Source: an uncultured Chlorobiaceae bacterium (GTDB lineage: Bacteria; Bacteroidota; Chlorobiia; Chlorobiales; Chlorobiaceae). Taken from it: a stretch of DNA of 41,458 bases. Shown here piece by piece: positions 19,255 through 28,036 of the stretch. Position numbers and translations under genes: made by a program. Below the pieces are notes generated by a model. The model did no database searches and was not told where the DNA came from. It saw only the letters and a list, made by a program, of their open reading frames with translations. The DNA lies in the NCBI GenBank assembly GCA_903839405.1, contig CAIMCD010000011.1, forward strand, positions 1 to 41,458, given 5' to 3'. The stretch's first letter is position 1; each line of letters begins with the position of its first letter.

Positions 19255-21173
19255 GCGTCTTTGGTAATTGACTTGCTGTTTTCTGCATAACCGATGGTAC
19301 GAAGCGCCTCCCTTATTTCGTCAAGGATGACCGGATCATCAATCGTAGCCGGCATGGTGTACTCTTCGCTGTTGGCAATTTTGCGCATGGTGCCACGCAG
19401 AATTTTGCCGGAGCGGGTTTTCGGCAGACGGTTAACAATAACGGCATTCTTGAAGGAGGCAACAGGTCCGATATTTTCGCGGACATACTCAATAACATGC
19501 TTGATAATCTGGCTTTGCGGAGTATCAACATTGTTCTTGAGTACGAGGAAGCCAAGCGGTACCTGCCCTTTCAGGTCGTCGTGCACACCGATAACGGCGC
19601 TTTCGGCCACATCAGGGTGTTCGCAGAGTGCCCCTTCAATGGTGCCGGTCGAGAGTCGGTGGCCGGCCACATTGATGACGTCATCCGTGCGTGACATGAT
19701 ATAGATGTAACCATCCTCGTCGATGTAACCGGCATCGCTGGTCTGGTAGTAGCCGGGGAACTGCTTCATGTAGGTCTCCACAAAACGGTTGTCCGCTTTC
19801 CAGAGAGTCAGCATGGTGCCGGGAGGAAGAGGCTGCTTGATGACAATATCGCCCATCTGACCGGCAGGAAGCTGTTCCAGCTCCGCATTGACAACCTGGA
19901 CGTTGTAGCCCGGCACGGCTCTTGATGCTGAACCATATTTAACCGGCTCGGGTTCAATGCCCTGGCAGTTTGCGGCAATTGCCCATCCGGTTTCGGTTTG
20001 CCACCAATGGTCAATAACCGGCACCTGCAGTTTATTTTCAGCCCACCTGACCGTGTCGGGATCGGCCCGTTCTCCGGCAAGGAAGAGTGTGCGGAAGTTT
20101 GAAAGGTCGTAGTTTTTAATGTAGTTGCCGTTGGGGTCTTCTTTCTTGATGGCTCTGAAGGCGGTCGGTGCGGTGAAGAGGACGGAGACGTTGTGTTCGC
20201 TGATAATCCGCCAGAAGGTTCCAGGATCGGGTGTTCCAACAGGTTTTCCTTCAAAAATCAGGGTTGTACATCCCTGCAAGAGGGGAGCGTAAACAATGTA
20301 GGAGTGCCCGACAACCCAGCCTACATCGCTTGCGGCCCAGAAGACCTCTCCCGGCTTGACGTTGTAGATGTTTTTCATTGACCACTGCAAAGCTACCATG
20401 TGGCCACCGTGATCGCGTACAATACCTTTTGGTTGACCGGTTGTGCCTGAAGTGTAGAGGATATAGAGGGGGTCGGAAGATTCAACCGGGACGCATTGGG
20501 CAGGCTCTGCACCGAGCAGGGATTGCTGCCAGGTCAGGTCGCGCTCCTCATTCAGTTCAGCCCGTAACTGGTCACGCTGCTTGATAATACAGATTTCAGG
20601 CTTGAAGTGGGCTAGCTCAATGGCAAAGTCGAGTAGCCGCTTGTAATCGATAATTTTGGTGTGCTCAATGCCGCATGATGCGGAAATAATGACTTTAGGC
20701 TTGCAGTCGTCAATGCGGATGGCCAGCTCATGCGATGCAAAACCGCCGAAGACCACGGAGTGGATAGCGCCGATTCTTGCACAGGCCAGCATGGCGATAA
20801 CGGCTTCAGGGATCATCGGCATGTAAATGATGACCCTGTCTCCCTTGCGAACCCCTCTTGACTGCAGTGCACCGGCAAAGAGCGCAACAATATCGCGGAA
20901 CTCGCGGTAGGTATAGCGTTTTTTCTGTCCGGTTACCGGGCTGTCATAAATAACGGCCAGCTCGTTGCCGCGTCCTTCATCAACATGCCTGTCCAGTGCG
21001 TTGTAGCAGGTGTTGGTAACTCCTCCGGCAAACCATCGGTAAAAGGGCGGGTTACTGCTATCAAGCACCTGATTCCATTTTTTGTACCAGTGAAGCTGTT
21101 CAGCGGCTTCTCCCCAGAAGGCTTCCGGGTTTTGAATTGAGTGCTGATAAGCGGCATTGAAGGACTGCGGCAT
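19251..21173 (-). CDS. prpE: Propionyl-CoA synthetase (PrpE-type acyl-CoA synthetase)
   Basis: A 640-residue AMP-forming acyl-CoA synthetase. It has YTSGTTGQPKG near residue 240, a WWQTETGW core motif, the hinge SRTDDVINVAGHRLSTG, and PKTRSGKILR with the acetylatable catalytic Lys near residue 588. Its N-terminus (NPEAFWGEAAEQLHWYKKW, RWFAGG) and the stretch GWVVGHSYIVYAPLLQG follow PrpE rather than Acs. Together with the downstream epimerase, carboxyltransferase and mutase genes this makes propionate the likely substrate, though activity on acetate is possible. It is the first gene of the six-gene operon; the 261 bases upstream should hold its promoter. Confidence 0.87.
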   Translation of the reverse strand: MPQSFNAAYQHSIQNPEAFWGEAAEQLHWYKKWNQVLDSSNPPFYRWFAGGVTNTCYNALDRHVDEGRGNELAVIYDSPVTGQKKRYTYREFRDIVALFAGALQSRGVRKGDRVIIYMPMIPEAVIAMLACARIGAIHSVVFGGFASHELAIRIDDCKPKVIISASCGIEHTKIIDYKRLLDFAIELAHFKPEICIIKQRDQLRAELNEERDLTWQQSLLGAEPAQCVPVESSDPLYILYTSGTTGQPKGIVRDHGGHMVALQWSMKNIYNVKPGEVFWAASDVGWVVGHSYIVYAPLLQGCTTLIFEGKPVGTPDPGTFWRIISEHNVSVLFTAPTAFRAIKKEDPNGNYIKNYDLSNFRTLFLAGERADPDTVRWAENKLQVPVIDHWWQTETGWAIAANCQGIEPEPVKYGSASRAVPGYNVQVVNAELEQLPAGQMGDIVIKQPLPPGTMLTLWKADNRFVETYMKQFPGYYQTSDAGYIDEDGYIYIMSRTDDVINVAGHRLSTGTIEGALCEHPDVAESAVIGVHDDLKGQVPLGFLVLKNNVDTPQSQIIKHVIEYVRENIGPVASFKNAVIVNRLPKTRSGKILRGTMRKIANSEEYTMPATIDDPVILDEIREALRTIGYAENSKSITKDA

Positions 21174-21434
21174 ACGTGTGATCCCCTGTAAAATAATAAG
21201 TTAATAAAAAATAAGGGAGGCTTGATCAGTAAGAACACAAGAACGGCTGGAAGAGCTTGATAGCATGAAAGGGAACGGTTTTTTCATGAAAACCAAATGT
21301 TAATAAAAATACACTTTAGAGCAATGAATAATTTATAGTTGATGGTCTGTGCCCTTTTTTGGACGATAAAAACCAGCAGCCTGAATGGAGGAGCTGGGGG
21401 AGAGCCTCGGGTTTCAATTTATAGGTGGCGGTCA

Positions 21435-22217
21435 TCAGAGTGGTCGGAGTTGGCGGAAGAGGTGAAAAAACTCTTCAATCGTGAGGGCTTCGGCCCGCAG
21501 TTTGAGGGTTGCGCTCTCAACCTCGTCCAGGTTATAGCTCTCCTTCAGATTGTTGTGCAGGGTTTTGCGCCGCTGGTGAAAGGCGGTACGCACAAACCGG
21601 CTGAACCCTTTTGCATCCTCAACCGGGTCATCAGTTTTCGGCCTCATGCAGATCACGGCGCTGTCAACTCCCGGTTGCGGGCGAAAGACCTTGCGCCCGA
21701 CCTTGAAGAGATAGCGGACATCGCAGAAGGCCTGCATCTGGACGGCCAGGATGCCATAATCCTTGGTGGAGGGCTTTGCCACAATGCGCATGGCCACCTC
21801 GTACTGCATCATCAGTGTGGCTGAAAGAATCAAACGGCGGTTTTCAAGCAGTTTGAAAAGAATGGGCGTGGTAATGGAGTAGGGGATATTGCCAAGCACC
21901 CTGAGCGGCTGTTCCCGGCCAAGAGCCTCCAGATCGGTTTCAAGGAAATCGGCTTCAATGACCGTGAGTTCGGGGTATTCGCGCCGAATGAATTCGGCCA
22001 GCGTCCTGTCTTTTTCAACAACCGTAAAGTGCGGGCAGATGGCCGATATCTCTCGTGTCAGGGCCCCGAACCCCGGGCCTATTTCAAGAATATTCTCTTT
22101 TTCAGAAGCACCTGATACTTCTACGATTTTTCTTGTGATATTACGGTCAGTAAGAAAATTTTGGCCTAATTTTTTTTTTACCGCTATTTCAGTATGCTTA
22201 TATTCAACTTTTGTCAT
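21435..22217 (-). CDS. rsmA: 16S rRNA dimethyladenosine transferase
   Basis: RsmA (KsgA) dimethylates two adjacent adenines near the 3' end of 16S rRNA. The 260-residue product shows [14 protein letters not shown] at the start of the fold, the SAM-binding loop [23 protein letters not shown], and the catalytic motif [12 protein letters not shown] near residue 110. Length and motif order are standard. It is divergent from the transketolase gene with 70 bases between starts, and its stop lies 261 bases upstream of prpE on the same strand. Confidence 0.95.
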   Translation of the reverse strand: MTKVEYKHTEIAVKKKLGQNFLTDRNITRKIVEVSGASEKENILEIGPGFGALTREISAICPHFTVVEKDRTLAEFIRREYPELTVIEADFLETDLEALGREQPLRVLGNIPYSITTPILFKLLENRRLILSATLMMQYEVAMRIVAKPSTKDYGILAVQMQAFCDVRYLFKVGRKVFRPQPGVDSAVICMRPKTDDPVEDAKGFSRFVRTAFHQRRKTLHNNLKESYNLDEVESATLKLRAEALTIEEFFHLFRQLRPL

Positions 22218-22287
22218 AATCTCCGGGATGGTTTGGCATCGGAGCCGGTCGGAAACAGTTTTTTTAATTTAAGTTATTCTGGAATTA

Positions 22288-23271
22288 ATGGAAGAAAATA
22301 ACATCGTGACCCCGGTTACCCAGTACGTTTCAAGGGGAAACAAGGCTACCCGTACCGGGTTTGGAGAGGCTCTTCTGGAAATCGGCCGTGAAAACAGTGC
22401 TGTTGTCGGCCTGTGCGCCGATCTTACCGGATCGCTGAACATGAATTTGTTTCGTGATGCGTTCCCCGAGCGCTTTTTCCAGACCGGAATTGCCGAAGCC
22501 AACATGGTTTCCATGGCCGCCGGTCTCGCTACAACCGGAAAAATCCCTTTTGCAGCAAGTTTTGCGGTCTTTGCCACCGGAAGGGTCTACGACCAGATCC
22601 GCCAGTCGCTCTGCTACTCCAACCTCAATGTCAAGATCTGTGCCTCACATGCTGGTCTTACCCTTGGTGAGGATGGAGCTACCCACCAGATTCTTGAGGA
22701 TATCGGCCTCATGCGCGGTTTGCCGAGAATGACCGTTGTGGTGCCTTGCGATTACAGCGAAACCATTCGTGCCGCAAAAGCGGTTGCGAAACATGAAGGG
22801 CCGGTTTATCTCCGTTTTGGACGCCCGAATATTCCGGACTTCTCTCTGGATGATGACGGGTTTGAAATCGGCAAGTCAATTGAACTCCACCCCGGAAAGG
22901 ATGTGACGGTCATTGCCTGCGGCATCATGGTCTGGAAAGCTCTTGAAGCAGCCTATATTCTTGAAAAAGAGGGCGTTGGCGTCCGGGTGATCAACATGCA
23001 TACCATCAAGCCGATCGACACTTTGGCCATTGTGCGTGCGGCCAACGATACCGGCGCCATTGTGACCGCCGAAGAGCACCAGATCTATAACGGTCTTGGC
23101 GATGCGGTGGCTGGTGTCTGCGCCCGCAATATTCCCGTGCCCATCGAGATGGTCGGCGTTGAAGACCAGTTTGGCGAGTCGGGCAAAGCCGATGATCTGC
23201 TGAAGAAATACAAGCTGACCACCGAGGATATTCTCGAAAAGATTTATCTCGCCTTGCGCAGAAAGTATTGA
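22288..23271 (+). CDS. Transketolase, C-terminal subunit (split transketolase)
   Basis: A 327-residue protein covering only the pyrimidine-binding and C-terminal domains of transketolase. It has [20 protein letters not shown] with the catalytic Glu contacting the thiamine ring, [23 protein letters not shown], and a C-terminal domain ending [13 protein letters not shown]. The thiamine-diphosphate-binding N-terminal half is absent here and must be a separate gene elsewhere; two-gene transketolases are known in many bacteria and archaea. In a green sulfur bacterium it serves sugar-phosphate interconversion. ybaB follows after 84 bases. Confidence 0.9.
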   Translation: MEENNIVTPVTQYVSRGNKATRTGFGEALLEIGRENSAVVGLCADLTGSLNMNLFRDAFPERFFQTGIAEANMVSMAAGLATTGKIPFAASFAVFATGRVYDQIRQSLCYSNLNVKICASHAGLTLGEDGATHQILEDIGLMRGLPRMTVVVPCDYSETIRAAKAVAKHEGPVYLRFGRPNIPDFSLDDDGFEIGKSIELHPGKDVTVIACGIMVWKALEAAYILEKEGVGVRVINMHTIKPIDTLAIVRAANDTGAIVTAEEHQIYNGLGDAVAGVCARNIPVPIEMVGVEDQFGESGKADDLLKKYKLTTEDILEKIYLALRRKY

Positions 23272-23355
23272 GCCGGGTGTTGCAATCGCCGGGAAGAGTG
23301 CATTGCTATTTGAATGGAATGAACAATTTTATAACCCAGAGGGGAGACACAAACG

Positions 23356-23691
23356 ATGGCAATGCCTAATTTCGGCGATATGATGAAACAGATCCAGCAG
23401 GCGGGTGAAAAGATGCAGGATGTCCAGAAACAGCTTGAGAAAATTGTGGCACATGGCGAGGCCGGTGGCGGCATGGTAAAGGCCAGTGTCAGCGGCAAAC
23501 AGAAGGTGCTCTCCCTGCAGATTGATGCGGATATTATGGATGACCGCGAAATGGTTCAGGATCTTGTGCTTGCGGCCGTCAACAATGCGCTTGACGAGTC
23601 AGCCCGCCTGGCACAGGAGGAGATAGCAAAAGCAACCGGAGGAATGATCAATCCGGCCGATCTCCTGAAGAACCTGAATCTTGGTAAATAG
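23356..23691 (+). CDS. YbaB/EbfC family nucleoid-associated protein
   Basis: A 111-residue small DNA-binding protein of the YbaB/EbfC family, which forms tweezer-like dimers. It shows a long N-terminal helix ([19 protein letters not shown]), the central beta segment [21 protein letters not shown], and a C-terminal helix with [15 protein letters not shown]. The ATG at 23356 follows a strong ribosome binding site (GAGGGGAG). Its direct linkage to recR, 8 bases downstream, is conserved in many bacteria and supports the call. Confidence 0.95.
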   Translation: MAMPNFGDMMKQIQQAGEKMQDVQKQLEKIVAHGEAGGGMVKASVSGKQKVLSLQIDADIMDDREMVQDLVLAAVNNALDESARLAQEEIAKATGGMINPADLLKNLNLGK

Positions 23692-23699
23692 CTGTTTTT

Positions 23700-24314
23700 A
23701 TGCGTTATCCCTCTGTTGCGATTGAAGTTTTGATTGATGAGTTTTCCAAATTGCCGGGTGTTGGCCGCAAAACCGCCCAGCGTCTTGCCATGCATATCCT
23801 GCATGAGCCGAGAGCTGAGGCGGAGAAGCTGGCCGGCGCCCTGATTGATGTAAAAGAGAAGGTTATCCGCTGTTCGATCTGCCAGAATGTTACCGATAAA
23901 GCGTGTGATCCCTGCCGGATATGTACCAGCCGGGATCGTGACCGTTCGGTTATCTGCGTGGTTGAATCCCCTGTTGATATGCTCGCCTTTGAAAGAACCG
24001 GCTACTTTAAAGGATTGTATCATGTGCTTCATGGCGTTATTTCGCCGCTTGATGGCGTCGGGCCTGACGATATCAAGGTTCGCGAACTGCTTCTGCGGCT
24101 TCAGGAGTCGTCCGGCACGGAAGTCCGTGAGGTGGTGCTTGCCCTGAACCCGACCATTGAAGGCGAAACCACGGCCCTCTATCTCGGCAAACTGCTGCAT
24201 CCCCTCGGCATCAAGGTGACCAAGCTAGCCCGCGGGATTCCGGTTGGAGCTGAGCTTGAGTTTGTTGATGAAGCCACCCTCTCCCGCGCAATGGAAGGGC
24301 GCTCGGCCCTGTAA
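23700..24314 (+). CDS. recR: Recombination mediator protein
   Basis: RecR helps load RecA at gaps in the RecFOR pathway. The 204-residue product has an N-terminal helix-hairpin-helix ([18 protein letters not shown]), a zinc finger C-x2-C near residues 59-62 with CDPCRIC about ten residues later, and a Toprim domain starting [14 protein letters not shown] with GVGPDDI and [13 protein letters not shown]. Length and order are standard. It starts 8 bases after ybaB. Confidence 0.96.
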   Translation: MRYPSVAIEVLIDEFSKLPGVGRKTAQRLAMHILHEPRAEAEKLAGALIDVKEKVIRCSICQNVTDKACDPCRICTSRDRDRSVICVVESPVDMLAFERTGYFKGLYHVLHGVISPLDGVGPDDIKVRELLLRLQESSGTEVREVVLALNPTIEGETTALYLGKLLHPLGIKVTKLARGIPVGAELEFVDEATLSRAMEGRSAL

Positions 24315-24366
24315 CTTTTTTGCTACATGGCGAACAGTAACAAGAGAATTTGAATTTTTTGTAATA

Positions 24367-25755
24367 ATGAGTGCAGAAAAAAAGTCAGTATTGATTCTTG
24401 GTGGCGGTCTTGCCGGTTTGACTGCCGCCAAACGATTGACCGATAAGGGATTTCAGGTAAAGCTCCTTGAAAAGCGCGATATTTTCGGCGGCAAGGTCTC
24501 GGCCTGGAAGGATGATGAGGGTGACTGGATTGAGTCCGGCACCCACTGTTTTTTTGGAGCCTACGGGGTGCTCTACGATCTTTTGAAGGAGATTAAAACC
24601 GGTCACGCTGTCTTGTGGAAGGAGCACCAGTTGACCTACACCCTCAGTGGTGGCGAGCGCTTTACCTTCAACACCTGGGATCTACCGAGCCCGCTGCACC
24701 TGCTGCCGGCCATTGTGCAAAACGGCTATTTTACCCTGGGTGAGATGGCCGCATTTTCAAAGTCACTGATCCCTTTGGCGCTGCAGCAGTCCGCCTATCC
24801 GCCTACGCAGGATCATCTTACCTTTGCCGAGTGGGCCGAGGAGAAAAAATTTGGCCGTCATCTCATGGACAAGATGTTCCGTCCAATGGCGTTGGCCCTG
24901 AAGTTCATTCCGCCCGAGGAGATATCGGCCAAGATCATTCTTGACGTCACCGAAACCTTTTATCGCCTGCCCGACTCATCCCGCATGGGCTTTTTGAAAG
25001 GCTCTCCGCAGGAGTATATCCATCAGCCCCTTATCGACTACTCGACCTCAAGGGGGGCTGTGCTGAAAAACCGGACGGCGGTTGACGAGCTGCTCTTTGA
25101 CGGCGGTGAAATCAAAGGGGTGCAGCTCCGGAACGGCGAAATTCTTACGGCCGATTACTATCTCTGCGCCCTGCCGATTCATAATCTGAACCGGGTGCTG
25201 CCCGACAGCCTGAAAAAGCATGACCGCTTTTTTGGCGGCCTCAGCAACCTTGAAGGGGTGCCGGTGATCTCCGCCCAGATATGGTATGACCGGGAGATCG
25301 CCCCCGACGATAACGTACTCTTCTCTCCGGACGGGGTTATTCCGGTCTATGCCAACCTTGCCCGTACCACTCCGGACTACCGTACCCTCCGGGGCGAGCC
25401 TTTCAGTGGTAAAAGCCGCTTTGAGTTCTGCGTGGCGCCGGCGAGAAACCTGATGGGGATGACAAGGGAGGAGATTATCCGTGCGGTTGATATGAGTGTG
25501 AGAAACTGCTATCCCGAAACCTCACGGGGCGCTGAAATTCTGAAGGCCACGGTGGTGAAAATCCCTCACTCGGTTTACGCACCGCTGCCCTTTATGGAGC
25601 AGTACCGACCAACCCAGCGAACCCCGGTGCGCAACCTCTTTCTTGCCGGAGGATTTTCGCAGCAGTTGTACTATGACTCTATGGGCGGCGCCGTGATGAG
25701 TGCCAACCTGGCCGTGGATGGCATTGTGCGTGCTGCGGGGTTACAGGAGGAGTGA
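24367..25755 (+). CDS. Plant-type carotene desaturase (CrtP/CrtQ family)
   Basis: A 462-residue FAD-dependent amine-oxidase-fold enzyme. It opens with the dinucleotide-binding loop [15 protein letters not shown] and [19 protein letters not shown]. It continues with [16 protein letters not shown] and [16 protein letters not shown], and ends with [21 protein letters not shown]. These are the marks of phytoene/zeta-carotene desaturases of the cyanobacterial and plant type, which green sulfur bacteria use to make lycopene for chlorobactene and isorenieratene. I cannot firmly separate CrtQ from CrtP; the KGSPQEY and DSMGGA stretches lean toward CrtQ. The frame opens at 24244, inside recR, but the ATG at 24367 gives the proper N-terminus. 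Confidence 0.8.
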   Translation: MSAEKKSVLILGGGLAGLTAAKRLTDKGFQVKLLEKRDIFGGKVSAWKDDEGDWIESGTHCFFGAYGVLYDLLKEIKTGHAVLWKEHQLTYTLSGGERFTFNTWDLPSPLHLLPAIVQNGYFTLGEMAAFSKSLIPLALQQSAYPPTQDHLTFAEWAEEKKFGRHLMDKMFRPMALALKFIPPEEISAKIILDVTETFYRLPDSSRMGFLKGSPQEYIHQPLIDYSTSRGAVLKNRTAVDELLFDGGEIKGVQLRNGEILTADYYLCALPIHNLNRVLPDSLKKHDRFFGGLSNLEGVPVISAQIWYDREIAPDDNVLFSPDGVIPVYANLARTTPDYRTLRGEPFSGKSRFEFCVAPARNLMGMTREEIIRAVDMSVRNCYPETSRGAEILKATVVKIPHSVYAPLPFMEQYRPTQRTPVRNLFLAGGFSQQLYYDSMGGAVMSANLAVDGIVRAAGLQEE

Positions 25756-25992
25756 AGGTGCGGAGGAGCTTACTCGTAATGTGTCCATAACCGGATAATC
25801 TTGACGATCCGCTCCTCTTCGTAGAGTGGAGAGCAGATGCAGGGTTTCCGAAACCGCATTCCAGTCACTTTCCGAGAGGAGCACGGCGTTACCCCGTTTG
25901 CCTTTAATGATGACCGGTTTGTGCGAGCTGACGGTTTCATCAACTAGCTTATAAAGCTTTGCCCGAGAACTGGTTACGGTAATGGTGTCCAT
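25741..25992 (-). pseudogene. Degenerate toxin-antitoxin locus: YefM/Phd-type antitoxin fused by deletion to a toxin tail
   Basis: The 83-codon frame begins like a YefM/Phd antitoxin (MDTITVTSSRAKLYKLVDET, then KRGNAVLLSESDWNAV and SETLHLLS). After that it turns into unrelated, basic sequence. In the neighbouring frame, 25829 down to the stop at 25770-25772 encodes PLYEEERIVKIIRLWTHYE, which looks like the extreme C-terminus of a RelE/YoeB-class toxin. The simplest reading is a deletion joining the middle of the antitoxin to the last codons of the toxin gene that would have followed. No toxin can be made. The truncated antitoxin might still be translated. Its end overlaps the convergent desaturase gene by 15 bases. 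Confidence 0.65.
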
Positions 25993-26190
25993 AGTTTTGA
26001 TCCTTTTGCTTGTAACGTACGCTTTATCAAACGTGATACTCTTCTTTGTACGTTGTTTTTACTGTTCCGCTTGATCGTCATGCTCAATGTTTTCCACCGG
26101 TAAAGGTGGGTGCAGTTTGAAATTTCGCTTTACTTTTCTCCGGAAATTCTTATCTTCACATTCCTGTTTTAAAATAGGATTTAACGGCAG

Positions 26191-26263
26191 GCCCTTGTAG
26201 CTCAGTGGATAGAGTACTAGTTTCCGAAACTATTGGTCGGCAGTTCGAATCTGCCCAAGGGCA
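26191..26263 (+). tRNA. tRNA-Arg (anticodon CCG)
   Basis: A full cloverleaf: acceptor GCCCTTG/CAAGGGC with discriminator A, D-arm GCTC/GAGT, anticodon loop TTCCGAA giving CCG, and T-arm GGCAG/CTGCC around TTCGAAT. CCA is not encoded. The anticodon stem has a mismatched outer pair. It lies 12 bases before tRNA-Pro and shares one terminator with it. Confidence 0.93.
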
Positions 26264-26275
26264 CAGGAAAAAAAT

Positions 26276-26348
26276 CGGGGTGTGGCTCAGTTGGTAGAGT
26301 GCTGCGTTCGGGACGCAGAGGTCGTGGGTTCGAGTCCCGCCACCCCGA
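26276..26348 (+). tRNA. tRNA-Pro (anticodon CGG)
   Basis: A full cloverleaf: acceptor CGGGGTG/CACCCCG with discriminator A, D-arm GCTC/GAGT, anticodon stem CTGCG/CGCAG around loop TTCGGGA giving CGG, and T-arm GTGGG/CCCGC around TTCGAGT. CCA is not encoded. Confidence 0.94.
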
Positions 26349-26353
26349 CACTC

Positions 26354-26390
26354 AAAGGCGATTACGGCAAGCTCCGCAGTCGCCTTTTTT
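26354..26390 (+). terminator. Terminator of the tRNA-Arg/tRNA-Pro unit
   Basis: AAAGGCGA at 26354-26361 pairs with TCGCCTTT near 26380-26387 around an imperfect stem that includes GCGGAGCT-like pairing, followed by a run of T. It starts a few bases after tRNA-Pro. Confidence 0.85.
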
Positions 26391-26513
26391 CATTTCCCCC
26401 GTTTTCGCCCCTGCTATCCCGCATAACATAATACACCGCCGACACTTCCAGTAGTCAAAACTCTTGCGTATATTATTCCTCAATACTTTCTGTAAGAGAG
26501 GCAGTAATGTGCG

Positions 26514-26575
26514 TTTTGAATCGTGAGCCTATGGTCTCTTCTGTGGGTTACAATTCAAAAATCCGCGAGTTAGGC
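26514..26575. repeat. Inverted repeat ending in a GTTAGGC core-like site
   Basis: TTTTGAAT at 26514-26521 and ATTCAAAA at 26553-26560 form a perfect 8-base inverted repeat with a 31-base loop. Nine bases beyond lies GTTAGGC (26569-26575), which fits the integron attC R' consensus GTTRRRY. A matching upstream RYYYAAC core is not seen, so this is at best a degenerate recombination site. It precedes the HEPN-like orphan gene. Confidence 0.25.
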
Positions 26576-26624
26576 GGATCAATCTGATTTTTGCTATGCC
26601 TCAGAAATTTGAGATGCACCAGCC

Positions 26625-27509
26625 ATGATTGAAGCAGCAGTTAGAACTTTTGTGCCCGAGCTATGGGGTGAAGTTGACCTTTTCCGACACTTTCATGTTG
26701 GCACGCACACCTTCAATGCAGACACTAAGAAGGCTATATCAGGGATCAAAAATCATTTCCAAAAAGCACTGATCCTGCATCAGCTCGCTCTAAAGTTGTT
26801 GCCCAATCTGTCTTTAGATGAAGAAGAACTACAAAGCAAGGGCTACACCGCAGCCGCCAATGCCGAAGAGTTCTCCGCAGTTTTGGAAGAGGTGTTCACT
26901 GAACTCTATTCATCTATTGATTGCACCAGAAAAGTCATCGTATCCATTTATCGGCGAACTCGCGGATTGCCAGACTCGACGCATAAGCTCTTTCAAAAAG
27001 TGCGGAGCAATCGTCTTGGCAGTGACTTTCCGACCGAGTTAAAACAAGCAATATCGGAGTCCGATTGGTATGACGAATTGCGAGCCATCCGTGACGAGCT
27101 CACGCACTCTGATATTGGCAACTGCAGGATTGATAGGGAAACCAAGATGGTCACTTACACGCACTTTGGCATCAATCGTGAAGGGAACCCACTTGTCATT
27201 AACGATGTCATGGGCAGGATTCAGTTCTTGATTGCTTCAGTCAACCAATTTCTAGGGGCGATCTTTCACTTTCTGAATACCCAGCTCAAGTTTACTGCTA
27301 TATCCCAATTGTGCGGCATCTTTTTTAGTAAAGCCTACCTCAGAACGCTCTCGTTCGACATGCCAATTGATTTCAATAGTGGAGTTTGTCGATCACACAT
27401 TTGGTTTGACCGTGACGTTGCATTCAGGTGTCCTTTGGCAAGTTCATGTGGTGCCTACGAAAGAGCAAAGTTCATCGTTCCAGAGGCTGCACAACCTCCT
27501 TTGGCCTAA
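26625..27509 (+). CDS. Uncharacterised protein with a HEPN-like RxxxxH motif
   Basis: A 294-residue soluble protein that I do not recognise. It is mostly helical and has no membrane segment. Around residues 148-165 it reads DWYDELRAIRDELTHSDIG, where R156-D-E-L-T-H161 fits the R-x4-H active-site pattern of HEPN nucleases. Many HEPN proteins act in defence or toxin-antitoxin pairs, but the match is one motif only. The C-terminal part carries four cysteines (residues about 230-282). The stop codon lies inside a GCCTAAC core-like site, as in integron cassettes, and there is no clear ribosome binding site. Base and codon use look more A+T-rich than neighbouring core genes, suggesting acquisition. 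Confidence 0.55.
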   Translation: MIEAAVRTFVPELWGEVDLFRHFHVGTHTFNADTKKAISGIKNHFQKALILHQLALKLLPNLSLDEEELQSKGYTAAANAEEFSAVLEEVFTELYSSIDCTRKVIVSIYRRTRGLPDSTHKLFQKVRSNRLGSDFPTELKQAISESDWYDELRAIRDELTHSDIGNCRIDRETKMVTYTHFGINREGNPLVINDVMGRIQFLIASVNQFLGAIFHFLNTQLKFTAISQLCGIFFSKAYLRTLSFDMPIDFNSGVCRSHIWFDRDVAFRCPLASSCGAYERAKFIVPEAAQPPLA

Positions 27510-27541
27510 CTGGTCGTTCCCTTGAAAGTTGGACGTTAGGT
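27504..27541. repeat. attC-like recombination site (short)
   Basis: GCCTAAC at 27504-27510 (R'' consensus RYYYAAC) and GTTAGGT at 27535-27541 (R' consensus GTTRRRY) face each other in inverted orientation. TCGTTC follows the left core, as in many attC sites. The stop codon of the upstream gene falls within the left core, typical of cassettes. At 38 bases it is shorter than normal attC sites (about 57 or more), and the inner boxes pair poorly. It may be a degenerate site or a chance match. Confidence 0.35.
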
Positions 27542-27584
27542 GTCATGATCCACAATTTCTCAATAACACTGGAGTTCAAGCTTT

Positions 27585-27911
27585 ATGTCAACGTACATAG
27601 TTGTTCATCACAAGAAAGACACAAAGCAGCCGTGGGTGAACAGTTGGCTTGATGATGATCGTCTTGCTGCCATACAAACCAATGGTCAAGTTGCCAATCT
27701 ATGCTCTGATGTCCATCGGGAAGGGCAACCCGTTTTTGTTCATCGGTGCGCATTTGCCTCTTTCTCTCCGATCATATGTTGTTCCGCATCGGTTACGTCA
27801 GTCCAAAAGATTGATAGAAAAACATGGCTCGTGAGTTTCTCAAATCAACAGATTCTTGGCGGCATACCTCCTGCCCAACCAATGCCTGGACAGAATTTTT
27901 ACGTCGTTTAG
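27585..27911 (+). CDS. Small protein of unknown function
   Basis: A 108-residue frame starting MSTYIVVHHKKDTKQPWVNSW and ending MPGQNFYVV. I do not recognise it. It has a GGAG ribosome binding site nine bases before the ATG and a coherent mix of hydrophobic and polar residues. Three cysteines, two of them adjacent (CC), lie near residues 65-75, and there is no signal peptide or clear membrane segment. It begins 43 bases after the attC-like core, as a second cassette would. The lack of a known family leaves some doubt that it is translated. Confidence 0.5.
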   Translation: MSTYIVVHHKKDTKQPWVNSWLDDDRLAAIQTNGQVANLCSDVHREGQPVFVHRCAFASFSPIICCSASVTSVQKIDRKTWLVSFSNQQILGGIPPAQPMPGQNFYVV

Positions 27912-27984
27912 CTTGAAAACCATGCTGCTAAATCCATCTGTCAGTCGCGCAGATCAACAGCCGTCGCTACCGATAAAGTCGGGG

Positions 27985-28011
27985 TTGTTATCGTCTTAAA
28001 AAAGGTATATT
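27985..28011 (+). promoter_or_regulatory. Possible promoter of the 82-residue orphan gene
   Basis: TTGTTA at 27985-27990 and TATATT at 28006-28011 are separated by 15 bases, slightly short of the ideal 17. They sit 25 bases before the start codon, so a transcript would carry a short leader. Confidence 0.3.
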
Positions 28012-28036
28012 TGCGAAACTAAAACCGGGAGTGATA

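Noticed and set aside
19251..21173. Calling this gene acetyl-CoA synthetase (acs)
   Set aside because: The N-terminus and the GHSYIVYAPLL region follow PrpE, and the downstream genes are all of the propionyl-CoA route; acetate as a side substrate remains possible.
26233..26454. A 73-codon open frame running through both tRNA genes
   Set aside because: It consists mostly of tRNA and terminator sequence and has no sensible start.
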